A DNA stretch of 64,000 nucleotides from Gilliamella sp. Pra-s52 (GCF_009795805.1 NZ_WTEY01000009.1:33156-97155); one strand, 5' to 3'. Numbered from the stretch's first letter, positions 26,956-36,620 are shown. Translations and numbers: made by a program. The notes: a model not told the origin generated them from the letters alone.

Positions 26956-28047
26956 ATGGGATTTAAATGTGGGATTGTCGGATTACCGAATGTAGGTAAG
27001 TCAACGCTTTTTAACGCACTAACTAAAGCAGGCATTGAGGCAGCTAACTTTCCTTTTTGTACTATCGAGCCAAATACTGGGGTTGTGCCGATGCCCGATC
27101 CACGTTTAGATGAGCTGGCTAAAATTGTCAAACCACAACGTACTTTGCCAACAACGATGGAATTTGTTGATATTGCAGGCCTTGTTAAAGGTGCATCAAA
27201 AGGTGAAGGGCTTGGTAATCAATTTTTAGCCAACATTCGTGAAACCGAAGCCATTGGGCATGTTGTGCGTTGTTTTGAAAACGAGAACATCGTCCACGTT
27301 GCGGGTAAAATCGATCCGGCTGAAGATATCGAAATTATCAATACCGAGCTAGCATTAGCTGATCTTGAAGCCTGTGAACGGGCAATCACTCGCCAACAAA
27401 AACGCGCTAAAGGTGGCGATAAAGACGCTAAATTTGAGGTGGAAATTCTTGAAAAATGTTTACCTCATCTTGAACAAGGCAAAAAGCTACTTTTATTAGA
27501 TTTTAGTAAAGAAGAACTTGAAGCTATCAAATACCTTAGTTTTTTAACACTAAAACCAACTATGTACATTGCCAATGTTAATGAAGATGGTTTTGAAAAT
27601 AATCCTTATTTAGATAAAGTCAAAGCAATAGCAGAACAAGAAAAGGCAGTTGTAGTGCCGGTTTGTGCAGCAATTGAAGCTGAACTTGCTGAACTTGATG
27701 ACGATGATCGTGATGAGTTTATGCAAGATTTAGGTTTAACCGAACCCGGTTTAAACCGTGTAATTCGTGCTGGGTATAGTTTGCTTAATCTACAAACTTA
27801 TTTTACCGCTGGCGTTAAAGAAGTTCGTGCTTGGACAATTTCGGTTGGTGATACGGCTCCGCAAGCGGCAGGTAAGATCCATACTGACTTCGAAAAAGGC
27901 TTTATCCGTGCACAAACCATCGCTTTTGATGATTTTATTAAATACGGCGGTGAGCAAGGGGCTAAAGAAGCGGGTAAAATGCGTGCTGAAGGTAAAGATT
28001 ATATCGTGCAAGATGGCGATATTATGAATTTCTTATTTAATGTGTAG
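26956..28047 (+). CDS. ychF: Redox-regulated ATPase / Obg-like protein YchF
   Basis: 363 residues, standard length. P-loop GLPNVGKST at residues 9-17, G3-like [16 protein letters not shown], a coiled-coil insertion around residues 130-160 and a C-terminal TGS domain (residues about 280-363, [18 protein letters not shown]). The family binds ATP better than GTP, associates with ribosomes and affects oxidative stress. The start at 26956 fits the family ([12 protein letters not shown]) with AAGG upstream. The in-frame ATG at 26935 overlaps that ribosome-binding site. In enterics pth sits upstream; here it does not. Confidence 0.96.
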   Translation: MGFKCGIVGLPNVGKSTLFNALTKAGIEAANFPFCTIEPNTGVVPMPDPRLDELAKIVKPQRTLPTTMEFVDIAGLVKGASKGEGLGNQFLANIRETEAIGHVVRCFENENIVHVAGKIDPAEDIEIINTELALADLEACERAITRQQKRAKGGDKDAKFEVEILEKCLPHLEQGKKLLLLDFSKEELEAIKYLSFLTLKPTMYIANVNEDGFENNPYLDKVKAIAEQEKAVVVPVCAAIEAELAELDDDDRDEFMQDLGLTEPGLNRVIRAGYSLLNLQTYFTAGVKEVRAWTISVGDTAPQAAGKIHTDFEKGFIRAQTIAFDDFIKYGGEQGAKEAGKMRAEGKDYIVQDGDIMNFLFNV

Positions 28048-28058
28048 TTGATTATTTT

Positions 28059-28078
28059 ACGTCGCCTTTTGGCGACGT
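28059..28078 (+). terminator. Hairpin terminator after ychF
   Basis: Perfect 8-base GC-rich arms ACGTCGCC / GGCGACGT around TTTT, then TGTT. The stem is strong and the T-run poor. Confidence 0.65.
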
Positions 28079-28175
28079 TGTTATGTGGGTAAAGAGGACG
28101 TTAACCTTTATCTACAACTTTTGTCAAATCTGCTAATCTGTAGTGGATTGATATACACAAGGACTGCTCACTTTT

Positions 28176-29402
28176 ATGTTACTCACTTTTCAACAAGCCA
28201 AACAGCAAGTACTGCAAAGCGTATCAACCATAAAATCACTCTCTTACGAAAAAGTCAGGTTATTTGATGCTCTAGATCGGATCACTGCTGAGAATGTGAT
28301 TTCGCCGATTAATGTGCCACGATTTGATAATTCTGCGATGGATGGTTATGCTGTTCGATTAGCGGATCTTAAACAATCAACCTTATTACCGTTAGCAGGT
28401 GCAATTTTTGCGGGCGATGATATAAGCAATCTTTATTGGCCAAAAGGAACCTGTTTACGCATTATGACAGGCGCTCCCGTACCCAATGATGCCGATGCAG
28501 TTGTTATGCAAGAGCAGACCAAAAAATCAGATTTGGGTATTGCTTTTTTGAATCAGGTAAAAGCTGGCGATAACATCCGCCGTATAGGCGAAGATGTTAA
28601 GCAAGGTGTAATTATCGTCAACAAAGGGACTAAATTAACAGTACCAACCCTATCGACACTGGCAACGCTGGGCATGAGCGAACTTGTGGTATTTAAAAAG
28701 TTAAAAGTCGCTATCTTATCAACTGGGAATGAATTAACCCCCATTGGTGAAAGCTTACCTTGCAATGGTGCTATTTATGATAGTAATCGCTTTACGCTGA
28801 AATTATTACTGAGCAAACTTAACTGTGAAATTATTGATCTGGGTATTATTGCTGATGATCCAAACCAAATTAAACAAGCGTTGATGAGTGCATCAAGTCA
28901 AGCGGACTTGGTGATAACCAGTGGCGGAGTTTCAGTTGGTGACGCTGATTATACCAAAAACGCTTTAGAGGATCTGGGCACAATCAACTTTTGGAAGATG
29001 GCAATAAAACCAGGCAAACCTTTTGCCTTTGGTAAAATTGGCAATGCGCTATTTTGTGGTTTGCCGGGCAATCCTGTTTCAACTTTGGTGACATTTTACC
29101 AATTAGTGCAACCATTGATTTTGGCGCTTTCAGGACTTGAAGATTCATCCATGGATTTAAGCTTTAAAGTTAAAACAGCAACAAATCTTAAAAAAAGCGT
29201 AGGTAGATTAGACTTTCAACGTGGTGTGTTGCAAATTAATACTCAAGGCGAATTAGAAGTGAGCACAACTGGACAGCAAGGTTCGCATATTACTCAATCG
29301 TTTAATCAAGCAAACTGTTTTATTGTGCTTGAACAAGAACGAGGCAATGTAGCTAAAGGTGAACTTGTTACTGTTGAGCTATTTAATGCGCTATTAAAGT
29401 AG
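28176..29402 (+). CDS. moeA: Molybdopterin molybdenumtransferase MoeA
   Basis: 408 residues (E. coli 411). It inserts molybdate into adenylylated molybdopterin to form Moco. The conserved RFDNSAMDGYAV, RIMTGAPVPNDADAVVMQEQ, ILSTGNEL, TSGGVSVGDADYTK and KPGKPFAFG motifs are intact. No moeB follows, unlike E. coli. A Moco pathway implies molybdoenzymes elsewhere in the genome, in line with anaerobic respiration. The ATG is preceded by AAGGACTGCTC with long spacing. Confidence 0.95.
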   Translation: MLLTFQQAKQQVLQSVSTIKSLSYEKVRLFDALDRITAENVISPINVPRFDNSAMDGYAVRLADLKQSTLLPLAGAIFAGDDISNLYWPKGTCLRIMTGAPVPNDADAVVMQEQTKKSDLGIAFLNQVKAGDNIRRIGEDVKQGVIIVNKGTKLTVPTLSTLATLGMSELVVFKKLKVAILSTGNELTPIGESLPCNGAIYDSNRFTLKLLLSKLNCEIIDLGIIADDPNQIKQALMSASSQADLVITSGGVSVGDADYTKNALEDLGTINFWKMAIKPGKPFAFGKIGNALFCGLPGNPVSTLVTFYQLVQPLILALSGLEDSSMDLSFKVKTATNLKKSVGRLDFQRGVLQINTQGELEVSTTGQQGSHITQSFNQANCFIVLEQERGNVAKGELVTVELFNALLK

Positions 29403-29419
29403 CCTATATTTAGACTAAT

Positions 29420-29446
29420 GCACTATTTTGAATATCAAAATAGTGC
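29420..29446. terminator. Inverted repeat between moeA and the convergent transporter gene
   Basis: Perfect 11-base arms GCACTATTTTG / CAAAATAGTGC with a 5-base loop. It overlaps the last codons of the EamA gene at 29435 and ends moeA 18 bases after its stop. Confidence 0.6.
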
Positions 29447-29863
29447 AACTAATATCGCACCAACCGCAATCATCGCAACACCAATTCCGGCTAATAACGA
29501 GATCTTTTCACCAAATAAAACCACAGCAAACACCACCGCAAATACAACACTTAATTTGTCAATTGGCGCAACTTGTGACACTTTACCTTCTTTAATTGCC
29601 ATAAAGTAAAATAACCAAGAAAGCGCACCAGCAATACCACTAAGCGCAATAATGAGTAAAGCTTTTTTGTCGTTAAAAAAGGTACTAATAAGGTTGAGCT
29701 TACCTTGAACAACCACAACACCAACTAAAAAAATGGCCATAACAATAGCACGAATGGCTGTTGCGGTGTTTGCATCAAGATGTTGTAAGCCAATTTTTCC
29801 TAAGATAGCAACACTTGCAGCAGTAATAGCGGAAAGTAGCGCATAAATAAGCCAAGTACTCAT
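29435..29863 (-). CDS. EamA-family small drug/metabolite transporter (half-size)
   Basis: 142 residues, about five hydrophobic helices, one EamA repeat only. Full-length family members have two in tandem. Motifs such as LGKIGLQHLDANTATAIRAI, ALSWLFYFMAIKEGKVSQVAPIDKLSVVF and LFGEKISLLAGIGVAMIAVGAIL match the single-domain EamA group, which is expected to dimerise. The substrate cannot be predicted. It follows the small lipoprotein gene by one base, so the two are co-transcribed. Confidence 0.85.
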   Translation of the reverse strand: MSTWLIYALLSAITAASVAILGKIGLQHLDANTATAIRAIVMAIFLVGVVVVQGKLNLISTFFNDKKALLIIALSGIAGALSWLFYFMAIKEGKVSQVAPIDKLSVVFAVVFAVVLFGEKISLLAGIGVAMIAVGAILVALF

Positions 29864-29864
29864 G

Positions 29865-30071
29865 TTAATACTTGTCTATTTTGATTAGATATTGTTGATT
29901 ATTTGAATTAGCTTCACATTGTTGTGATTTATTCATTACACCACGACAATCTTCTAAAACGCCGTGGGCTTTTGACCAATGATAAGTTTTACCTTCGTCG
30001 TTTTTACCGCCACATCCGACTAATATCACGCTAAACATTAAGCAAGACAACCCAATAATGGCTGATTTCAT
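29865..30071 (-). CDS. Small putative lipoprotein with two cysteines
   Basis: 68 residues. A lipoprotein signal ends at ILVGC (Cys about 20). The 48-residue mature part has the spacing W-x5-VLEDC-x8-C-x-A, faintly like EexN-type entry-exclusion lipoproteins. The match is too short to call. The ATG at 30071 is preceded by GAGGGGGAATAA. The EamA gene begins right after its stop. Confidence 0.6.
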   Translation of the reverse strand: MKSAIIGLSCLMFSVILVGCGGKNDEGKTYHWSKAHGVLEDCRGVMNKSQQCEANSNNQQYLIKIDKY

Positions 30072-30139
30072 TTATTCCCCCTCTCTTTTTTGCAAATACA
30101 TCGAAATAATTAACGGTATTACGTTTGTTTTTATTTAGA

Positions 30140-31117
30140 TTATTCTACTCCAGAATCAATACGATTAATAGCTTGGTTACCGCCTATTTTTATTAGATGA
30201 AAAGGACGATTGCCTTTGTAGGAATTTAATAATTGCGGAGGTTCATCTAGTGGTTCATCCGCTAGCTCAAATGCTCCCCAATGGATGGCTATTGCGCAAT
30301 GACAATTAAGTTCATCATATAACTGCACAGCTTGTTTGGGGTCAATATGTTGAAGGTGCATAAACCAGCGTGGTGCGTAAGCACCGATTGGAATCAAGGC
30401 TAAATCAATACTTGAAAAACGTTCACCAATTTCTTTTAAACTCGATGAATAGCCCGTATCCCCCATAAAATAGACGGTTTTAGTTTGTTTTTCATCCGTT
30501 ACTTTTGATTGAATAATCCAACCACACCAAAGACTTTTGTTGGTATCAAATATTCCTCGATTACTCCAATGCCGTGCAGGTACAGCTGTAAACCTGATAC
30601 CGTTAATAGTAACAAAATCCCACCAATTGAGTTCAATAACCTGCTTGGCTCCCCACCTTTCTAATTTACGCTTTAATCCTAATGGCACCATAATGACCAT
30701 GTTGGGAAAACGTGTAATTAATTTTTTAATACTCTGATAATCAAGATGATCATAATGAGAGTGCGAAATCACGATAAAATCAATTTGAGGGAGTTGTTCA
30801 ATCAATAAAGCAGGTGGCGTACGACGTTTTGGACCAACAAACTGAACTGGTGATACTCGTTTTGAAAACACGGGATCGGTTAAGATCACTTTATCTGCTA
30901 AACGCATTAAAGTGGTTGAATGACCTATCCACCATACTCTATCTCCCGCCAACGTTAAATCAATTTTTTCAAACCAAGTTTGATTAAAAGCTAAGTAGCC
31001 TGTTTTAGGTGGTAATACTTTACGATGACGATGCCATCGCCATGCATCAAATAGCTTAATTTTAAAAGGTTCACTGTTTTTAAAACGGCGCGTTTTGCGT
31101 TGCGTTTTTGTTTTCAT
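30140..31117 (-). CDS. Metallo-beta-lactamase-fold hydrolase (UlaG / NAPE-PLD-like)
   Basis: 325 residues. The metal motif SHSHYDHLD (near residue 117), WIGHSTTLMRL upstream of it, and FMGDTGYSSSLKEIG plus AIHWGAFELADE downstream give the ligands of a dinuclear MBL-fold enzyme. The wording (DPVFSKRVSPVQFVGPKRRTPP) is that of bacterial NAPE-PLD-like / YjjU-type phosphodiesterase relatives. No signal peptide; the N terminus is very basic. Substrate unknown. It lies between folB and the lipoprotein gene on the same strand. Confidence 0.82.
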   Translation of the reverse strand: MKTKTQRKTRRFKNSEPFKIKLFDAWRWHRHRKVLPPKTGYLAFNQTWFEKIDLTLAGDRVWWIGHSTTLMRLADKVILTDPVFSKRVSPVQFVGPKRRTPPALLIEQLPQIDFIVISHSHYDHLDYQSIKKLITRFPNMVIMVPLGLKRKLERWGAKQVIELNWWDFVTINGIRFTAVPARHWSNRGIFDTNKSLWCGWIIQSKVTDEKQTKTVYFMGDTGYSSSLKEIGERFSSIDLALIPIGAYAPRWFMHLQHIDPKQAVQLYDELNCHCAIAIHWGAFELADEPLDEPPQLLNSYKGNRPFHLIKIGGNQAINRIDSGVE

Positions 31118-31135
31118 AACTTCATATCTTTTGGG

Positions 31136-31504
31136 CTAATTAGCAAATCGTTCAATCATCACAGCAACATTATTAGCATTAACAATTGCGCTCGGTTTAG
31201 AAACTTTGACTTTTAGCCATTGTACCGCAAATTTTTGTATGATTAATTTGGCAACGTTTTCAGCTATCGATTCTATCAATTCAAATTGGTTTGATTCAAT
31301 AAATTGAGTGATAGCTTGGCTAACTAGAAAATAATCTAAACAAAGTGAAACATTATCACTTTCACCTGCTGGTTTATTGTCCCATGCCATTTCTAGGTCG
31401 AGTATGAGTTTTTGTTTGATGGTCTTTTCCCACTCGTAAACACCTATAGTGGTTAAAACAGTTAACCCTTCAATTATTACCCTATCGTTACTATACGTAT
31501 TCAT
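31136..31504 (-). CDS. folB: Dihydroneopterin aldolase FolB
   Basis: 122 residues. It cleaves dihydroneopterin in folate synthesis. LTVLTTIGVYEWEKTIKQKLILDLEMAWD, LCLDYFLVSQAI, LIESIAENVAKLI and KVSKPSAI are the family landmarks, with the catalytic Lys in VSKPSA. The ATG at 31504 follows TTGGAATC. The TTG 12 bases upstream is part of that leader. The MBL-fold gene starts 18 bases downstream. Confidence 0.93.
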   Translation of the reverse strand: MNTYSNDRVIIEGLTVLTTIGVYEWEKTIKQKLILDLEMAWDNKPAGESDNVSLCLDYFLVSQAITQFIESNQFELIESIAENVAKLIIQKFAVQWLKVKVSKPSAIVNANNVAVMIERFAN

Positions 31505-31600
31505 GCTAGATTCCAAAAGCTTAGTTTATTTAAATAGAGATTACCGAATCTTAGTAAATTACGCTATAATTTATTGCAATATATTTTAAGACTAGCAATT

Positions 31601-32326
31601 ATGACACGAATTTTTCAACCATTTACAATTACCCAAAATAGTATTATTACGTTAGATGATAACGCCTTTAATCATCTTGTTCGCGTTTTGCGGATGAAGG
31701 TTGGCGAAAATATTATTTTATTTGATGGTTCGAATCAAATCACACCTGCCGTTATCCATGAAGTTAATAAAAAATCAGTCACGGTGAAAACAGCTTTGAC
31801 AATAACTGATGACCGTGAATCACCTTTAAACATTCATTTAGGGCAAGTTATTTCTCGTGGTGAGAAAATGGAATTTACAATTCAAAAATCAGTTGAATTA
31901 GGTGTAAAAAGTATTACCCCCCTACTTTCTGAACGTTGTGGTGTGAAACTTGATGCCGAAAGACTAGATAAAAAAGTTCAACAATGGCAAAAGATCGTGA
32001 TTTCAGCTTGTGAGCAATGTGGTCGTAATGTCGTGCCTATCATTCATCCTGTAACCAAACTTGAAACTTGGTGCGCAAGTTTAACAACGCAGCTACGCTT
32101 AAATCTTCACCCCAAAGCAAAGCATGGTATTAAGCAGATACCTAGTGGTAAACAGGATATTAGCTTATTGATTGGCCCAGAAGGTGGATTATCAGACAGT
32201 GAAATTAGTATGACTCATCGCTATCAATTTACCGATATTTTACTCGGCCCGCGTGTTTTACGCACCGAAACAGCAGCATTAACCGCGATAACCGCTTTGC
32301 AAGTGCATTTTGGTGATTTGGGATAA
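31601..32326 (+). CDS. rsmE: 16S rRNA (uridine-1498 N3)-methyltransferase RsmE
   Basis: 241 residues. A SPOUT-class methyltransferase that modifies U1498. [42 protein letters not shown] and [16 protein letters not shown], the knot motifs, are all present. The start at 31601 agrees with the family (MTRIFQP). The frame upstream of it has no supporting site. In enterics it precedes gshB, as here. Confidence 0.95.
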   Translation: MTRIFQPFTITQNSIITLDDNAFNHLVRVLRMKVGENIILFDGSNQITPAVIHEVNKKSVTVKTALTITDDRESPLNIHLGQVISRGEKMEFTIQKSVELGVKSITPLLSERCGVKLDAERLDKKVQQWQKIVISACEQCGRNVVPIIHPVTKLETWCASLTTQLRLNLHPKAKHGIKQIPSGKQDISLLIGPEGGLSDSEISMTHRYQFTDILLGPRVLRTETAALTAITALQVHFGDLG

Positions 32327-32428
32327 TATAAATTAACTCGATATGAGCAATGTTTGCTTTGCATCTTAATCGGTAACGAGTATGATAGTTGAAAATACAT
32401 TTTTTATAATGATTTAGCACACTAGCTG

Positions 32429-32463
32429 TTATATGTTCAAAATACCCCAATGAACACATATAA
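32429..32463. repeat. Inverted repeat upstream of gshB
   Basis: TTATATG-TTCA and TGAA-CA-CATATAA pair with one 2-base bulge around an 11-base loop. It lies between rsmE and gshB about 60 bases before the gshB start. It could be an operator or a weak terminator; I cannot choose between these. Confidence 0.4.
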
Positions 32464-32523
32464 AGTAATACATATTATCAATCGACTATTCGCTAAAACC
32501 AAAAGAATCAGTAAGGAGTCACT

Positions 32524-33480
32524 ATGATTAAGCTTGGTATTGTTATGGATCCAATTAGTCATATCAATATAAAAAAAGACACTAGTTTTGCTATGTTGCT
32601 TGAGGCACAAAAACGCGGTTATGAGCTTTTTTATATTGAAATGAACGATCTTTTTTTGGACACAGGCGAAGCTTATGCCACAACTCGTGCTTTGACCGTT
32701 TATAACGATAAGGATCATTGGTTTGAGTTTGGGCAAGAACAAACCATTGCACTCAGTGACCTTGATACAATTTTAATGCGTAAAGATCCGCCTTTTGATA
32801 CTGAGTTTATTTATGCCACTTATATTTTAGAACGCGCCGAAGAAAAAGGTGTATTAGTGGTCAATAAACCACAAAGCCTGCGCGATTGTAACGAAAAATT
32901 GTTTACTGCTTGGTTTGCACAGTTTACTCCGAAGACACTAGTTACACGCCAAACAACACAAATTAAAGCATTTTTCCAAAAACATCACGATATCATTTTA
33001 AAACCATTGGATGGTATGGGGGGGTCGTCAATTTTTAGAATCAAACAAGATGATCCTAATGTTTCGGTCATTATTGAAACATTAACCGAACATAATACAC
33101 GTTATTGCATGGCTCAAAACTTCATTCCAGAGATTAAAGACGGCGATAAGCGCGTTTTAGTGGTTGATGGTGAACCCGTTCCTTACTGTTTAGCTCGAAT
33201 TCCACAAAAAGGCGAAACTCGCGGTAACCTTGCTGCTGGCGGCCATGGTGAAGTAAGAGCATTAAGCGAAAGTGATTGGTATATAGCTAAAAGCATCGCC
33301 CCTGTTTTAAAAGAAAAGGGCTTACTGTTTGTAGGACTTGATATTATTGGTGATAAATTAACCGAAATTAATGTCACTAGTCCAACTTGTGTCCGTGAAA
33401 TTGAAGCTGCCAATCCCGATCTTTCAATCACTGGCATGTTAATGAATGCAATCGAATATCGATTAAATAAGAAGAGTTAA
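32524..33480 (+). CDS. gshB: Glutathione synthetase
   Basis: 318 residues. ATP-grasp ligase joining gamma-glutamylcysteine and glycine. N-terminal KLGIVMDPISHINIKKDTSFAM, LMRKDPPFDTEFIY, the ATP site LKPLDGMGGSSIFR, QNFIPEIKDGDKRVLVVDGEPV, and the C-terminal EINVTSPTCVREI are diagnostic. AAGGAGTCACT precedes the ATG. It starts the gshB-GNAT-yqgE-ruvX series, all within 4-22 bases of each other. Confidence 0.97.
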   Translation: MIKLGIVMDPISHINIKKDTSFAMLLEAQKRGYELFYIEMNDLFLDTGEAYATTRALTVYNDKDHWFEFGQEQTIALSDLDTILMRKDPPFDTEFIYATYILERAEEKGVLVVNKPQSLRDCNEKLFTAWFAQFTPKTLVTRQTTQIKAFFQKHHDIILKPLDGMGGSSIFRIKQDDPNVSVIIETLTEHNTRYCMAQNFIPEIKDGDKRVLVVDGEPVPYCLARIPQKGETRGNLAAGGHGEVRALSESDWYIAKSIAPVLKEKGLLFVGLDIIGDKLTEINVTSPTCVREIEAANPDLSITGMLMNAIEYRLNKKS

Positions 33481-33483
33481 ATC

Positions 33484-33936
33484 ATGATTAGAGAATATAA
33501 AGCAGAAGATTTAGACAGCGTAATGGAAATATGGTTGCAAGGTAATTTGCAAGCGCATGATTTTATTAACCCTGATTTTTTTAAACAAAATTATGATTTA
33601 GTAAAAATGCTAATTCCAATGTCTAGGTTATATGTACAAGATCTTAACGGCGTAAAAGGTTTTATTGGTTTAACTGAAAACTATATTTCAGGGCTATTTG
33701 TTGATCAAAATTACCGCCACCAAGGCGTCGGTAAAGCATTAGTCAATAAAGCAAAACAGCGCCATAATGAACTGTTAGTACATGTTTATAAAAAAAATGC
33801 TGCAGCGATTGATTTTTATCTTTCTCAAAATTTTAATATTGTTTCAGAATCAATCAATGAAGAAACCAACGAACCAGAATTATTAATGCGCTGTAATGTT
33901 GAACATAACGTTAAAATTGGCAAATGCGCATTATAA
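33484..33936 (+). CDS. GNAT-family N-acetyltransferase (YjaB-like)
   Basis: 150 residues. The acetyl-CoA loop VDQNYRHQGVGKALV near residues 75-90 and the NAAAIDFYLSQNFNIV end are GNAT motifs. The N terminus (IREYKAEDLDSVMEIWLQGN) and overall layout are like the YjaB/YhfO type. Acceptor unknown. It is inserted between gshB (3 bases upstream) and yqgE (21 bases downstream), where enterics have yqgE directly, so it is an extra operon member here. Confidence 0.85.
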   Translation: MIREYKAEDLDSVMEIWLQGNLQAHDFINPDFFKQNYDLVKMLIPMSRLYVQDLNGVKGFIGLTENYISGLFVDQNYRHQGVGKALVNKAKQRHNELLVHVYKKNAAAIDFYLSQNFNIVSESINEETNEPELLMRCNVEHNVKIGKCAL

Positions 33937-33957
33937 AAGTTACCTAAATGTGAGCTT

Positions 33958-34515
33958 ATGAATTTAAAAGATCATTTTATTATTGCTATGCCAACTTTGG
34001 ATGACTCCTTCTTTAGTCGTTCTGTTATTTATATTTGTGAACACAATCGTGATGGCGCCATGGGCATTATGATTAATAAACCGATTGTTGATCTTAATGT
34101 TGCAACGGTGCTTACACGATTGGAAATTACTTCACCAAAAAGTTGTGCTGAATTAGAACATCCCGTATTTTGTGGCGGCCCACTTGCTGAGGAGCAAGGG
34201 TTTATTCTACACACTCCTCAACAAGGATTTGCTTCTAGCATTCAGATTTCTGACGAGGTGATGATTACCACGTCGCTCGATGCACTCAAATCAATCGGCT
34301 CACCTGAACAACCGCAAAATATCTTTTTGTCTTTAGGTTATTCAAGCTGGCAATCATTGCAACTTGAGGGTGAAATTGCCCGTAATGATTGGTTAGTGAC
34401 TCATGCTGTGCCTAAAATTATTTATGAGGTAGCCATTGATGAGCGTTGGCAAAAGGCAGCCGAATCACTTGGTATTAATATCAAAACTATTTCACATCAA
34501 ATGGGTAATGCATAA
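33958..34515 (+). CDS. yqgE: UPF0301 protein YqgE
   Basis: 185 residues. LKDHFIIAMPTLDDSFFSRSVIYICEHN, GAMGIMINKP, VFCGGPLAEEQGFILH and SLGYSSWQ are the UPF0301/AlgH signatures. Function not firmly known. Followed after 3 bases by ruvX, as in most gammaproteobacteria. Confidence 0.94.
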   Translation: MNLKDHFIIAMPTLDDSFFSRSVIYICEHNRDGAMGIMINKPIVDLNVATVLTRLEITSPKSCAELEHPVFCGGPLAEEQGFILHTPQQGFASSIQISDEVMITTSLDALKSIGSPEQPQNIFLSLGYSSWQSLQLEGEIARNDWLVTHAVPKIIYEVAIDERWQKAAESLGINIKTISHQMGNA

Positions 34516-34518
34516 TCG

Positions 34519-34932
34519 ATGGCTACAATTATTGCATTTGATTTTGGTACGGCAAGTATTGGCGCAGCAATTGGACAAGATATAACTAAAACAGCTAATC
34601 CTTTATGTTCTTTTAAAGCGCGTGATGGTATTCCTAACTGGCAAACCATCGAAAAGGTGTTAAATGAGTGGAAACCTGATTTTTTAGTCGTTGGGCTTCC
34701 CCTAAATATGGATGGCACCGAACAACCCTTAACCGCGCGAGCTCGTAAATTTGCTAATCGTTTACATGGCAGATTTGGTTATCAAGTACATTTGCAAGAT
34801 GAGAGGTTATCAACCGTTGAAGCAAAATCACATATTTTTGCTTCACGAGGTTATCGAGCACTTGAAAAGGGACATGTTGATGCAACTTCTGCCATTATTA
34901 TTTTGGAAAGCTGGTTTGAAAATAATTACTAG
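34519..34932 (+). CDS. ruvX: Holliday-junction resolvase-like RuvX (YqgF)
   Basis: 137 residues, RNase H fold. Catalytic acids lie in [12 protein letters not shown] (first Asp), [11 protein letters not shown] (Glu) and [13 protein letters not shown] (last Asp). The family processes 16S rRNA 5' ends. It ends the gshB operon; the next gene, purM, has its own leader of about 95 bases. Confidence 0.94.
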   Translation: MATIIAFDFGTASIGAAIGQDITKTANPLCSFKARDGIPNWQTIEKVLNEWKPDFLVVGLPLNMDGTEQPLTARARKFANRLHGRFGYQVHLQDERLSTVEAKSHIFASRGYRALEKGHVDATSAIIILESWFENNY

Positions 34933-35028
34933 TTTTAATTAATTGGTTATTTTGTAAATAATTAATCGCCATTAAATTTCATCCTTGCTAAAATAGTAGC
35001 CCACTATTTATTGTAAGGATTGCTTGCT

Positions 35029-36066
35029 GTGTCAAATAATAAATCTCTCAGTTATAAGGACGCTGGTGTCGATATTGATGCCGGCAATGAACTTGTTAAT
35101 CGCATTAAATCTGTTGTTAAAGAAACCAAACGACCTGAAGTTATGGGTGGACTGGGTGGCTTTGGTGCACTATGTGCTATTCCACAAAAATATAAAGAGC
35201 CTATTTTAGTATCTGGTACCGACGGTGTAGGTACCAAATTACGTCTAGCAATGGATTTAAATCGCCATGAATCAATTGGTATCGATTTAGTCGCAATGTG
35301 TGTTAACGATCTGATTGTTCAAGGCGCTGAACCTTTATTTTTCCTTGATTATTATGCTACTGGTAAACTTGATGTTGATGTTGCCGCTACCGTAGTTACA
35401 GGCATTGCTGAGGGTTGTAAGCAATCAGGCTGTGCTTTAGTGGGTGGTGAAACAGCTGAAATGCCGGGTATGTATCATGGTAATGATTATGATTTGGCAG
35501 GATTTTGCGTGGGTGTTGTTGAAAAGTCAGCCATGATCGACGGTAGCAAGGTGCAAGACGGCGATGTATTAATTGCATTAGCATCAAGTGGTGCTCATTC
35601 GAATGGCTATTCATTAGTGCGTAAAATTATTGAAGTCAGTGGCGTAAACCCGGCTACCGAACAATTAAATGGAAAACCACTTGCCGATCACTTACTTGCA
35701 CCAACTAAGATCTATGTTAAGTCTGTTCTTGACCTTATTGCTCAAGTTGATGTGCACGCCATTGCCCATATCACTGGTGGTGGATTCTGGGAAAACATCC
35801 CTCGTGTATTACCCGATAATACACAAGCCGTGATTAACGAAGCAAGCTGGCAATGGCCTGAGATATTTAATTGGCTACAAAAAGCAGGTAATGTCAGCCG
35901 TCATGAAATGTACCGTACCTTTAACTGTGGTGTTGGCTTAATTATTGCCTTACCAAAACAGTCAGCCGATAAAGCAATTAACTTGCTAAATAACCATGGC
36001 GAAAAAGCATGGTTATTAGGTGAAATTAAACACACCACGTCAAGCGAGCGTGTTGTAATAAAATAA
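35029..36066 (+). CDS. purM: Phosphoribosylformylglycinamidine cyclo-ligase
   Basis: 345 residues, the E. coli length. It makes AIR from FGAM with [78 protein letters not shown] and [12 protein letters not shown] are conserved. The start is a GTG at 35029, 10 bases after AAGGA. An upstream TTG (35020) lies too close to that site. purN, the usual partner, does not follow; an inverted repeat and a decayed region do. Confidence 0.96.
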   Translation: MSNNKSLSYKDAGVDIDAGNELVNRIKSVVKETKRPEVMGGLGGFGALCAIPQKYKEPILVSGTDGVGTKLRLAMDLNRHESIGIDLVAMCVNDLIVQGAEPLFFLDYYATGKLDVDVAATVVTGIAEGCKQSGCALVGGETAEMPGMYHGNDYDLAGFCVGVVEKSAMIDGSKVQDGDVLIALASSGAHSNGYSLVRKIIEVSGVNPATEQLNGKPLADHLLAPTKIYVKSVLDLIAQVDVHAIAHITGGGFWENIPRVLPDNTQAVINEASWQWPEIFNWLQKAGNVSRHEMYRTFNCGVGLIIALPKQSADKAINLLNNHGEKAWLLGEIKHTTSSERVVIK

Positions 36067-36076
36067 ATTTTATTTT

Positions 36077-36118
36077 CATATTATCCATCTTAACATAATG
36101 AATTAGATGGATAATATG
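36077..36118 (+). terminator. Long inverted repeat after purM
   Basis: Perfect 14-base arms CATATTATCCATCT / AGATGGATAATATG have a 14-base loop, 10 bases after the purM stop. No T-run follows, so it may be an RNA-stabilising hairpin instead of a terminator. Confidence 0.55.
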
Positions 36119-36133
36119 CACCTTTGAAGTTCA

Positions 36134-36223
36134 TTATTGCCTAGTATAACCCATTTTTAATTTTTTGCGAGTTTCGGTTTTTATGGCACTGCCAAACCAT
36201 AATAAAAATTCACCAACGTACAT
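36134..36223 (-). CDS. Possible 29-residue small protein
   Basis: An ATG at 36223, preceded by AGGAG at good spacing, opens a 29-codon frame (MYVGEFLLWFGSAIKTETRK...) with a hydrophobic first third and a basic end. It directly follows the remnant at 36225-36395. It could be a true small protein or the 3' part of the same decayed gene. Not recognised. Confidence 0.3.
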   Translation of the reverse strand: MYVGEFLLWFGSAIKTETRKKLKMGYTRQ

Positions 36224-36224
36224 A

Positions 36225-36395
36225 TTAAAAGGTCTCCTGTAGTACTTGATGCCTCTCGGTTAATTCTTCGCATAAATCAGCAAATTTTTCTCACTCAAGT
36301 TTATTACTAAATTTGTCCATTTTATCCTGAGGTAGACGATTCCAATAAAATTTTTTCAGACCTTCTTTAGATAGTCCTTCTATAACTACCCTATT
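36225..36395 (-). pseudogene. Decayed coding remnant of unknown family
   Basis: On the minus strand a 56-codon stretch reads like protein (VVIEGLSKEGLKKFYWNRL... FADLCEELTERHQ) but has a TGA at 36291-36293 and no start upstream, where a TAA lies at the 5' side. The amino-acid composition is protein-like (charged, amphipathic), unlike random AT-rich DNA. I do not recognise the parent gene. Confidence 0.35.
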
Positions 36396-36620
36396 TTAGT
36401 AACTTTTTTGTATTATTTTATCTGTTTATTATTTAACTAGAATATACTTAACGTGTTAAATTAATTTATTTTTGTTTTTTTATCAATACTTTTGTCTAAA
36501 ACAGTAATGACAAAAAATTTAACATAAAAATAACGAAAAGCTATATTAGTTTCTGATACAATAATATAAATTTATAATAAGTTTGTAATGCCATAACACT
36601 ATAAAATACAAGGTTTTTTA

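Larger units (their letters stand above)
36067..36620. other. Intergenic region between purM and nifJ
   Basis: 554 bp. It contains a 14-base inverted repeat at 36077-36118, a short minus-strand ORF and a decayed minus-strand coding remnant (36134-36395), then about 200 AT-rich bases that should hold the nifJ promoter. I did not find a convincing FNR box. Confidence 0.55.

Noticed and set aside
30140..31117. A beta-lactamase resistance gene
   Set aside because: The metal-site layout and flanking motifs match NAPE-PLD/UlaG-like hydrolases, there is no signal peptide, and the folB neighbour gives no resistance context.
32229..32742. Two minus-strand ORFs across rsmE-gshB
   Set aside because: They lie antisense to well-supported genes and have no motifs or ribosome-binding sites.
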